A DNA stretch of 18,634 nucleotides, taken from Chrysochromulina tobinii. Taxonomy: Eukaryota; Haptophyta; Prymnesiales; Chrysochromulinaceae. Each line of letters begins with the position of its first letter. Within the stretch, counting starts at the first letter, position 1. The notes beneath the pieces were generated by a model that was not told where the DNA came from, did not search any database, and was given only the letters and a program-made list of their open reading frames with translations. The position numbers and the translations under genes are program-made. Shown here in pieces: positions 1 to 7,235 of this stretch. The DNA is taken from NCBI GenBank assembly GCA_001275005.1, contig JWZX01001733.1, positions 1-18,634 on the forward strand, given 5' to 3'.

Positions 1-380
1 CCCTCAATGATATTTTGAATGATAGATGACTGCTTTTTAATGATTAGAATCCACTTTTGGAGGAGGCCACTTTCACAGGCCAGATTCTTGAAAAAGAAGG
101 TCCAGAGGCCAGATTCCTTTCAAGATTCTTTTCCCTGATGATGCCAGATTAGGAGGCCAGATATTAGGAATGAATTGAAAGAATCGGATATAATCAGAAT
201 CGAATCAGAACGTGATACCCTTTGCCTTTCCTTCGAGGCAGAATTAAACTCATCTTCCTTTTTCCCTTTCTGATGCGAATCTCGAAATTGATGCGATCAA
301 TTGAAACTACCAACATGAAATATAAATCTCCTTGTCTGAACACCGCGGTTTGCCGCTTTGTGGCGCCGGCCTCTTCAGCC
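1..380. other. AT-rich gene-free segment with short repeats
   Basis: This stretch is visibly richer in A/T than the rest of the window and I see no convincing coding frame in it. It contains short repeated words: AGGCCAGATT or close variants (77-87, 106-116, 143-150, 153-163), followed by GAATC/AATCAGAA words at about 180-210. Composition shifts sharply to G/C-rich at about 340-400. It could be an untranslated or intergenic region, or the end of a decayed mobile element; nothing decides between these. Confidence 0.5.
77..163. repeat. Four short copies of GGCCAGATT-type word
   Basis: The word AGGCCAGATTC occurs at 77-87 and, preceded by G, at 106-116. Shorter versions are at 143-150 (GCCAGATT) and 153-163 (GAGGCCAGATA). 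The spacing is irregular (about 29, 37 and 10 bases), so this is a dispersed short-word cluster rather than a clean tandem array. Confidence 0.5.
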
Positions 381-454
381 TCAAACCCCTTTAGATAAGT
401 TTCTTTTCACCGCGGCTCCGCCGATGCGTGATGCTGGCCTCATACTACATACAG

Positions 455-2418
455 TCAACTGCCACGGACGCCCCAAAGCCGGGCGAGGGCGGAGTTGACG
501 CGGATTCCCGTGTCCATCTTGCCCTGGAGCTCCTCGAGGACCCGAAGCGACATTGCCGCCTCGTCCGCCGCCTTTTCCGCCCGCGCGCGCTCCGTCTCGG
601 CGAGACTCGTCAAAATCTTGTCCCCAGGACGCGCGGCTGCCGCGGGCCCGCGGCCGCCGTACGGCCGCCGCAGCCTCCGCCGCGCAGGCAGCGGCTTCGG
701 CAGCAGCCACCGCCGCTCGGGCCACTAATACCGCCGACTCGTCCGCCTGTGGCGCCACAAACCCCTCATTGCCCTCTATGGCCCACCCGATTGACTTGGC
801 GGCGGCGGAGGCGGAGGAGGCGGCGGCGGAGGCGGCGGAGGCGGCGGAGGTGGCGGCGGAGGCGGCGGAGTTGGCGGAGGCGGCGGCGGAGGCGGCGGAG
901 GTGGCGGAGGCGGCGGAGGCGGCGGAGGTGGCGGAGGCGGCGGAGGCGGCGGAGGCGGCGGAGGTGGTGGAGGCGGCGGAGGTGGCGGAGGCGGCGGAGG
1001 TGGCGGAGGTGGCAGAGGTGGCGGAGGTGGCGGAGGTGGCGCGGAGGCGGAGGCCGAAGCCCAGAGGTGGGCGTACGCGCCGCCCTTGGCTCCACAGTCG
1101 CCCTTGTCGAGCGGCAGCTTGAGGCTTGAGTTCGAGCAGCAATAGTCGATGTTGGCCACCGGTAAGGCCACCGGCACGTCGTACTCATCGACCGCGGTGA
1201 TGACTGCGCCGCCTAGCTGATGCAACACCTCATCGCGCAGCAGCTCGGAGTCATGGAACGCGTCCATGAGCGCATCGATGCTACATGTATTCGAGCCGTG
1301 CAAGCGAGGCACCTCATCCGGATGCCTCACCTCCTCACACGCCGCCCGAAATTCCAACTGGAGCTGCTTTGGCGACGAAGCCACGTCGGCGATGTGCTCG
1401 AGGGCGAACTCACACATGGCGAGCTGTCAGAGTGCCTGTAGAGTGCCTGGTCGTCCCAGCTGTCCAAGGGCGCACGCGGCACGCAGCAGCTGCCACGTTG
1501 CCTGCTCGACCTCTCGCGTGCCTCCTGTCGAGCCGCCTCTCGAGCGCACTCGCGCCCTCTTCGCTCGTCCGCCAGCTGCTGCTGCACTTTGGCCGAAGTG
1601 TGGCGCGTCGGTACGCGCGTCGGCGGCGAGATAAGTAGCGACTGCGCCTTGGCCTGCGCGGAGGAGTACGCGGAGGCAAAAAGCAGAGGCAGCCGCATGG
1701 ATCTGCGTGCTGGCGCCCGACAGCTTGGAGCTCGGCGTCTGCGTTGAGCCCGGCGTCTGCACCGGCGTTGGCCCCGGCGTCGGCTGCTTTAGCAGCGCAA
1801 TCTGTCGCTGGAGCACCAAAAGCTCACCCACCTTGGTGCGCTCCTCAGCAGATAGCTCTCTGCCATCGCTCGCCTGCTGCTGCAGCCGCTCAATCTCGCG
1901 CACCTTCTTCTCGAGCCTGCGCAGCAGGTGCGGACCTTTTGGGCGCGAATCCGCGCTACTGCTGGCTGCTTGCCACTCGCCAAAAAGCAGCTCATCTATT
2001 GGCTTGCCCGTAGCCGCCTCGAGTTGCATCGAACCATGGGTTTGCTTGCGTGGCACGGTGGCAGCTTTGGTGGAGGCGGAGGCATAAGGCTTGCGGCTGA
2101 TGACGGCGAGAGCTTGTCTGTCGGACGCTTTGTACCGGACGAGGGTCCAGGACCCGAATTGGATGGGGATGCAGGTCGAGCAATTGGCGTTGACACGGCT
2201 TCGTTTGTCATCTGATCGAAGTCACTGTTGACACGCTCCTGCATCAGGGCATCCGATTCGCCCGCGTGTCGCTTTGCCACGTGATGCTGGATGCACGCTG
2301 CGCTCTTATTGGACATGCCCACGACATAGGAATTGGCACCGACGACGATCGTCATGAGCGCAGTTAGGCACACCACCCCAAGGCGCAAGCGTGCTGGAAA
2401 AGCTTTTTCGTTGTGCAT
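455..2418 (-). pseudogene. Frameshifted low-complexity gene (broken or mis-assembled)
   Basis: Protein-like sequence runs along the minus strand but changes frame several times. It begins near ATG 2416-2418 with a hydrophobic stretch (LGVVCLTALMTIVVG) and a Ser/Pro-rich part. At about 2050 it moves to a second frame carrying KPIDELLFGEWQAA and the charged helix RRLEKKVREIERLQQQ. Around 1700-1530 a third frame looks better (KVQQQLADERRGREC). The second frame then resumes, meets TGA at 1427-1429 and continues as QLAMCEFALEHIADV. After the triplet tract coding is in yet another frame (KSIGWAIEGNEGFVAPQ). From about 650 it is back in the second frame (DKILTSLAETERARAEK) to TGA 455-457. I do not recognise the family; the charged helix resembles a generic RNA/protein-interaction helix. 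It may be a pseudogene, a gene with consensus errors in GC-rich repeats, or a multi-exon gene whose splice sites I could not place. Confidence 0.55.
798..1052. repeat. Compound GGC/GGA/GGT triplet tract, about 255 bp
   Basis: The plus strand is almost purely GGC, GGA and GGT triplets. Different frames read poly-Pro, Ala/Ser, Arg/Leu, Ala/Glu or poly-Arg, so long open frames here are composition artefacts. It lies inside the broken minus-strand gene, and coding frame differs on its two sides. That fits an indel within the tract or an assembly slip. Confidence 0.85.
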
Positions 2419-2450
2419 GCTCGTGTGAACCACGCATGCAACTCGTCAGG

Positions 2451-2533
2451 GGTATGAGTGGCCCAATCCCATTTTTTCGAGTATATATCGGTTTCCAAAC
2501 GCCTAATCAACACATCCGTGGGGGTATGAGTGG
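2451..2533 (+). repeat. Direct repeat GGGGTATGAGTGG, two copies
   Basis: GGGGTATGAGTGG occurs at about 2451-2463 and again at about 2521-2533, roughly 70 bases apart. A partial inverted copy of its first half (ATACCCCCC) is at 2612-2620. The copies flank the TATA-like site at 2482-2487, upstream of the minus-strand gene. Confidence 0.6.
2482..2487 (-). promoter_or_regulatory. TATA-like element upstream of minus-strand gene
   Basis: TATATA lies in a short A/T-rich island about 65 bases upstream of ATG 2416-2418 on the minus strand. It is a plausible core promoter element by position and sequence only. TATA use is not universal in protists. Confidence 0.3.
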
Positions 2534-2587
2534 ACTTTCATCACTCACTTCGAGCGTTTCAACATAGTGGCCCGCGCGCGCGGCCGC

Positions 2588-2607
2588 CGGGGGCGGAACC
2601 GCCCCCG
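2588..2607. repeat. 9-bp perfect inverted repeat with 2-nt centre
   Basis: CGGGGGCGG and CCGCCCCCG are separated by AA. The 2-nt centre makes it a near-palindrome rather than a good RNA hairpin. It sits in the intergenic region between the two minus-strand genes, just after a GC-rich run. Confidence 0.6.
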
Positions 2608-2842
2608 ATCAGATACCCCCCGAACAGCTCGCGAAAAAGAAGTTGATAACTCATTTTTTCTACAGATACGACTCCCGGCCCATTGACCGGCAGTTATTTT
2701 CAACCCTTGGGCGTTCCCATGATGACACCAGTATCAGCCGAGGTCAGACCGCCAATAGCCTGCCACGCCGCCGCCGCGATCTTGGCGTAATCAGCAGCGT
2801 CCGTGCGTGTGCCACTGCCGCATCGCAACGCGCCGCGAGCTC

Positions 2843-3850
2843 TCACGCCGGCCGTGCCCCCAACTCCTCTGCCAGCTTGCCCGCCGCCGCTCCGCCCACG
2901 GGCCTGACCACGGGCCGTGTAGTTGGCGGGACGTACCTCGTCGCAGTCGTGGTGCTCAAGCCGGCTGCGAGGTTCGCAAGTCCTTCGTGCTGATGTAAGG
3001 TGGCGCTGGCCACCATCTTGATGTTGTTCACCACGGGGCCTACACTTTCACGTAGCCGGGCCTCACGCTCCTTCTGCGCAGTCTGCACCTGTTCTGTCAT
3101 GCGCGCGAGGTCCTCGGATGTCCTTGGCTTTCCGTAGCCCCGCCAGATGACGACTCCGGCGAAAGCGGCACCGACTAGGCAGCAGAACGTTCCGACAAGC
3201 AACGAGGCCGACGCCACGACGGTGGCTCGAGCGTTCTGCTGCATCTCAGCCAATTCGCGCGGACGTAGCGGACGGCCAAGTCTCTTCTCCATCGCGTGGC
3301 TCTGAGTCTGGAGCATGTTGGATGGGCTCGTCGACGCTGCCAACATGCCAAACCAGTTCTTGCTGCGGCCGGCATAAGTCATCCCCGATTCGCGGTAGAT
3401 TTCTGCTACGACCGCGCTCGTCGTAGGCTGCGGCGGCACGGGCACCGAAGGGTCGGGCGGCGGGATGGAGATGTCGTAAACCGTTGCCTCGTCCTTGACA
3501 GACACCTTTCCTAACGGCACCTCGTGGGCGTGGATTTCTGCCAGCACGTCCACCGTTGGCACATCCATGGGTAGTTTCAGCTGCCGGTCGAGCTCAACCA
3601 TCCGACTACGAAGCTCGGCAAGCTTTTCCTCCTCGGCCTGAATCGAAAATCCAACGGCGCTCTTTATGGCAGCATTCTGAATGCCGTCCTGAACTCTACG
3701 GAGCTCTGCAACCTTTTCGAGTTGATCTGACACGGCCTGCTCGCGCTTTTCGAGTAAGCGCAGCACGGATCGCTTGCTCTCGTCACGGGCGAAGCCACTC
3801 TCCGAGGCGGCAGCGCGCCTCGAGAACATGCCACCCAGGCCGCAAGACAT
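2843..3850 (-). CDS. Single-pass membrane protein with coiled coil, unknown family
   Basis: This 335-residue protein starts at ATG 3848-3850 and ends at TGA 2843-2845. The N-terminus (MSCGLGGMFSRR) carries a cysteine near the start. Residues 23-92 are Lys/Glu/Leu-rich with heptad-like spacing, so a coiled coil is likely. Residues 130-143 are Pro-rich. Residues 209-235 form one strong hydrophobic segment (ATVVASASLLVGTFCCLVG and on), followed by WRGYGKPR, which looks like a membrane-exit basic flank. A second short charged helix covers 243-268, and the C-terminus is Ala/Pro/Thr-rich. I do not recognise the family. The lack of a signal peptide and the positive flank favour an internal signal anchor, in plasma membrane or organelle. 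It is divergently oriented to the 2OG-oxygenase gene and shares its upstream region. Confidence 0.75.
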   Translation of the reverse strand: MSCGLGGMFSRRAAASESGFARDESKRSVLRLLEKREQAVSDQLEKVAELRRVQDGIQNAAIKSAVGFSIQAEEEKLAELRSRMVELDRQLKLPMDVPTVDVLAEIHAHEVPLGKVSVKDEATVYDISIPPPDPSVPVPPQPTTSAVVAEIYRESGMTYAGRSKNWFGMLAASTSPSNMLQTQSHAMEKRLGRPLRPRELAEMQQNARATVVASASLLVGTFCCLVGAAFAGVVIWRGYGKPRTSEDLARMTEQVQTAQKEREARLRESVGPVVNNIKMVASATLHQHEGLANLAAGLSTTTATRYVPPTTRPVVRPVGGAAAGKLAEELGARPA

Positions 3851-3968
3851 TGCGCGGTGCGACCTTCTTGCGTTACAGGGCCGGTATTCATACCGGTAAA
3901 AAGAAAAAAAGACATCGGCGGGTTACACGAGAGGATTTTTCGGGGGAGCCGGGGCCGTACGTGCCGAT

Positions 3969-4420
3969 AAAAAGACACCGGGGGGAGCCGAGACACACAC
4001 GGGACACACACGGGACACGCGGGCGCACAAGGCACACGGATCACACAGACGAACCTCCCACAAGCTTCGACCGTCCTCCAAACCCACCATGAAGGTCCCG
4101 GTAGAAGTCACACAGACTAGTACACAGACACTCAGACACACATTCATAATCACACATACGCATTAACGCCAGAGTGGCGGGTACCGCACGGGGGCGGTTT
4201 AGAAGGGCGACATGCCCTTGATGTACCCTTGATGAGCTTGAACTAGCTCGGGAAGCTCATGGCGGGTGCGGCGAGAAGGAGCGAGGATGGTACCGGTACC
4301 GGTGGCGAGAATGACGGCTGCCGAGATAGCCTCTTGTGAGCACCCCCCAAACCTGCGCAGAACAGTTTTCTAACAAGGAACCTACATGTACCGGTACACA
4401 CTGCCCCCCGGTGTCTTTTT
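3969..4420. repeat. 17-bp perfect inverted repeat pair, TIR-like
   Basis: AAAAAGACACCGGGGGG is at 3969-3985 and its exact reverse complement at 4404-4420. Similarity extends outward with small gaps through CCGRTA and GTACG on each side. A degraded further copy lies at 3891-3922 (TACCGGTAAAAAG, then AAAGACATCGG). The arms bound about 450 bp, which fits a small non-autonomous transposon (MITE-like) or a duplicated promoter box placed in mirror orientation at two divergent genes. No clear target-site duplication is visible. Confidence 0.5.
3992..4025 (+). repeat. Short GACACACACGG tandem tract
   Basis: An 11-base unit, GACACACACGG, is present about two and a half times from 3992. It is followed by a looser CA-rich tract to about 4155. 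It is a simple-sequence repeat within the divergent promoter region. Confidence 0.6.
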
Positions 4421-4466
4421 ACCGGTACACCGTACACACTCAAGTTTTCGTTCACGCTCAATTCCG

Positions 4467-6893
4467 ATGAAGCCAGTCGTCCATCCGCCAATCCCATCGT
4501 TACCTCCACTGGAGCAGGCCAGCCCACTTTCGCACAAGCGTTTGGGCACGCGCTCGGCGGCGCACGTGCTACTTTCAGAGGTTGACGAGTCGCCGTGGCT
4601 GCTACCTCGGCGAGAGGACCGCCCGATGAAGAAGTCTCAGGGCATTCGTGCAGCCATCTCAGCGATCAACACGTATGGCATTCTGGTGGTGCCTGGATTG
4701 GTCGATCAGCGTACAGCGGCTGGATGCGCCGCGAACGCGGACGCGGCGCTCGGCGAGTCGCTCTTGAGCTGCGACGGTTCATCGCCCTGTCGCTACGCAG
4801 TCCAGCTGGGCCTGACACATGCCACTCGCGCCGCGGTGCTCGCCGTCCGTGGATCGGCGCCCATGGCCTCCGCACTCGCGGCGCAACTCGGGGATGACGC
4901 CGCCCTCTGCGAGCTGTCGTGCGAGATGAGCGATGGCGGCGCCCCGATCAAGCCTATGCACTGCGCCACCCCAGCGTGCGTCGAGGACGCGCAGACGCAC
5001 TATCAGGAGGCGCTGGCGCAGCGCGGCGCGTCCGTGCTCACAGTGCTCATAGCGCTGTGTGACGTCGGGTACCGCGCAGGCGCTCCGCTTGTGTGGCCAC
5101 GCTCGCACGCCGCCGCCGTGCACGCCGATGTGCGCACACGCGGCGCGGACGCGTTGCGCGACGGCGTTGGGGTTCATTTCGACCTACGCTGCGGTGATGC
5201 GGTACTTCTGGACTCGCGCCTGTGGCGCTGCGGCGGCGCGCATGCCCCCGGGCTGCACCGCACCGCCCTGCTCGCCATCTCGTTCTGCATGCCCTCGCTC
5301 TTCCCCGATGGCCGACAGTATGCCATGCGTCCCACGCTCGTCGCCCAGTTCTCCTTACTCAATATGGAGGCGGCCCTCGCCCGATTCATCGACTGGGAGG
5401 CAAGCTATGGCTCGTCCGCACGCCAGCTGCCCTCTGTGCACGTGCCACGGCCGATCGCCGCGCTCCTATGCACAGTCCTCTCCTCGTCCTCCGTGCCTGC
5501 TGATGACGCTCGATTGCGCCGCTGCCTGCAGCTACTCAACTCTGCCATCACGTCCACCAGCGCGCCCGCGCTCGAGGACCTGAGCACCAAGTGCGCAGCG
5601 TCGGACCCCGCGCCGCTGGCCAGGGGATCTCGCCGGATCTCGCTGGATCCCCCACTATCCCGCTCGGACCCCGCGCCACTGGCGCCCGGCTCCGACGCGG
5701 CCGAGGCTGCGCGCATGGTGCTCGTACCGTTCGCTCTCCTCCGAATGGTTCGCTCGCTCGTCGGCACCCCTGTTCGTTCTGAGGCACGGTGGCGAGGGTT
5801 GTGGAGGTACGTGGATGGCGTGCTGGCTGACGGACCGCCTGCGGCCTTGCAGGCGGAGGCTGTGCCTCTCAGCCGTGAGGAGCTGCGTGAGCGATGGCAG
5901 GAGGCCCACGCGAGCTATCCCCTCTCGCGCGTGTCCGAGCTGCGTCCGCCCGCAGACCCTGCGGCCTTTGCCAGCGCGCTCGGCGCAGCGGCCAAGGGCG
6001 ACTTGGAAGGGGTGCTTGCTTGGCTGCGCGGCGGCGGCGAGGTCAACGCGCAGGCCAACAACAGCGGCTCGACGCTGCTGCAAAAGGCGAGCGCGGGCGG
6101 CGCGGGAGCAGTTGTGGATGCACTCCTGGAGCACGGTGCGAAGGTGAACATGCAGGACGAAGAAGGAGTGACTGCTCTGCATGCCGCGGCGTTCATCGGG
6201 CACCCGGGCATCGTGCGCAGCCTCGTGCGTGCGCAGGTCACCCTTGACATCTGCGACGCGGACGGCGAAACGGCGCTTGAATGGGCGACCGGGCAGGGGC
6301 ACACGGAGGTGGCTGCACTGCTACAGCTCGAGCACTTCACGCCGGCCGTGCTGGGTCGTCTCGTGGACTCGGTACAGGTCGGTAAGCTCCTCGCGCTCCG
6401 CTCGCATGCTTGTGCATGGCCTGTGCACGACGACGGCGCCGGGCACGAGGTCATTTTCTTGCACGCTGCGATGGCGAGTGGGCTGCTGAGCGGCCCATGT
6501 GTGGAAGTCATCGAGTCAATCGTTCAGTCGATGAAGGATCATGACCCGCGGGGGCGAGAGGCGGCGGCCGGGCTGAACGTGCGCTGCGTCGAGCTTCATC
6601 ACTACTCGGTGGGCGCGGGTCTCATGGACCCAGATCACAAGGACTCAGGCAGCTCCCTCACCCTATCGGTCCTACTCACCGATCCTTCGATGCTCCGAGG
6701 CGGCGAGTTCCTCACGTGGCAAGGTCACCCCTCGACGGGTGTGGCTGTCGCGCATGCTCTCGGCCTGGGCGATGGGATCCTCTTTCGCTCGGAGGACTAT
6801 CACAACGTGCGCCCCGTCACCGCGGGCACGCGCGAGACGCTCATCATCGAACTGTGGGTGGGCCAAAGTAATCGAGTGGATCGCAATCGGTGA
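4467..6893 (+). CDS. PhyH-like / ankyrin / prolyl-4-hydroxylase-like fusion oxygenase
   Basis: The frame is open from ATG 4386 (835 residues), but the first 27 codons run over the TACCGGTA/CCGGTGTC repeat, so ATG 4467 (808 residues) is preferred. Numbering here is from 4386. Residues 90-305 resemble a phytanoyl-CoA dioxygenase fold (NTYGILVVPGLV at 95-106; GDAVLLDSRLWRCGGAH at 270-286). Its metal site looks lost: the HxD position reads H192-C-A194, and the distal His is R281; R292 remains. A Ser/Pro linker repeats SDPAPLAxGS at 406-415 and 427-436. Ankyrin repeats cover about 528-650. Residues 730-826 are a P4H-type 2OG/Fe(II) domain with H751-K-D753, distal H806 and 2OG-binding R816, all intact. 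The C-terminal domain should be catalytic and the N-terminal one may be structural or regulatory. The ankyrins probably bind the substrate, which is unknown. No signal peptide is evident. Confidence 0.85.
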   Translation: MKPVVHPPIPSLPPLEQASPLSHKRLGTRSAAHVLLSEVDESPWLLPRREDRPMKKSQGIRAAISAINTYGILVVPGLVDQRTAAGCAANADAALGESLLSCDGSSPCRYAVQLGLTHATRAAVLAVRGSAPMASALAAQLGDDAALCELSCEMSDGGAPIKPMHCATPACVEDAQTHYQEALAQRGASVLTVLIALCDVGYRAGAPLVWPRSHAAAVHADVRTRGADALRDGVGVHFDLRCGDAVLLDSRLWRCGGAHAPGLHRTALLAISFCMPSLFPDGRQYAMRPTLVAQFSLLNMEAALARFIDWEASYGSSARQLPSVHVPRPIAALLCTVLSSSSVPADDARLRRCLQLLNSAITSTSAPALEDLSTKCAASDPAPLARGSRRISLDPPLSRSDPAPLAPGSDAAEAARMVLVPFALLRMVRSLVGTPVRSEARWRGLWRYVDGVLADGPPAALQAEAVPLSREELRERWQEAHASYPLSRVSELRPPADPAAFASALGAAAKGDLEGVLAWLRGGGEVNAQANNSGSTLLQKASAGGAGAVVDALLEHGAKVNMQDEEGVTALHAAAFIGHPGIVRSLVRAQVTLDICDADGETALEWATGQGHTEVAALLQLEHFTPAVLGRLVDSVQVGKLLALRSHACAWPVHDDGAGHEVIFLHAAMASGLLSGPCVEVIESIVQSMKDHDPRGREAAAGLNVRCVELHHYSVGAGLMDPDHKDSGSSLTLSVLLTDPSMLRGGEFLTWQGHPSTGVAVAHALGLGDGILFRSEDYHNVRPVTAGTRETLIIELWVGQSNRVDRNR

Positions 6894-7235
6894 AGCATTT
6901 AGTCGCGTGCAAAAAGCGGGGGGCGGGGGGCAGGGAGCCTGTTCATCATGCTGACATCCTGTTTCCCTCCGCCGTGCGTATCTAAATTCTGCTCTCGCGT
7001 CGGACGCGGCGTCTCGTCAACTTTGCAAACTTCCGGTTTCCGGAAATAGCTGTGGAACACCCGGACTTCGTCGAATTAGGCGAAATGAGCCGAAGGTCTC
7101 AACACTTTTGTTGGCCGACCTTTTACTATATATGTACGGATTCCTCTAGGATTCCTGCAAACGAATCTCAAACTGGACGCGCAGCAAGCGCGCTGAAGTT
7201 TTTGGAGGTGTTGTGTTCGCGAAAGGGAGTCTCCC
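6894..7235. promoter_or_regulatory. Intergenic region with palindromes and TATA-like site
   Basis: This 342-bp gap separates two plus-strand genes. After a G-rich run (about 6915-6935) it holds the palindrome TTTGCAAA (7022-7029) and the inverted repeat TTCCGG-TTT-CCGGAA (7031-7045). A TATATAT at 7127-7133 lies about 100 bases before ATG 7236, and GGATTCCT is then directly repeated (about 7138-7156). These look like promoter elements of the downstream ankyrin gene, judged by position only. Confidence 0.4.

Larger units (their letters stand above)
3881..4427. repeat. Cluster of TACCGGTA palindromes
   Basis: TACCGGTA occurs at 3891-3898, 4291-4298, 4389-4396 and 4420-4427. The first is half of an inverted repeat, CCGGTA (3881-3886) / TACCGG (3891-3896). 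The one at 4389 is centred in the 10-mer GTACCGGTAC. An 8-mer is expected about once per 65 kb, so four in 540 bp is not chance. It may be a transcription-factor site or part of a repeated element. Confidence 0.65.
3851..4466. promoter_or_regulatory. Divergent intergenic/promoter region rich in repeats
   Basis: This 0.6-kb stretch separates divergent genes (minus start at 3850, plus start probably at 4467). It holds four TACCGGTA palindromes, a 17-bp perfect inverted repeat (3969-3985 and 4404-4420), a CA-rich tract (about 3990-4155), a CCCTTGATG direct repeat near 4214-4234 and an 8-bp inverted repeat (4232-4239 with 4253-4260). I see no convincing gene inside it. Short open frames here are Thr/His- or Cys/Val-rich products of the CA tract. 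Confidence 0.6.

Noticed and set aside
381-1142. Several long overlapping open frames (poly-Arg, poly-Pro, Ala/Ser, Ala/Glu) on both strands
   Set aside because: All are readings of the same GGC/GGA/GGT tract; a triplet repeat opens every frame. Only the minus-strand flanks with complex sequence were kept, as parts of the broken gene.
1427-1429. In-frame TGA as a selenocysteine codon
   Set aside because: The flanks show no redox motif, no downstream SECIS-like structure was recognised, and other frame breaks in the same gene make a simple stop or error more likely.
3990-4155. CRISPR-like or satellite array in the CA-rich tract
   Set aside because: Units are short, imperfect and without unique spacers; it is simple sequence.
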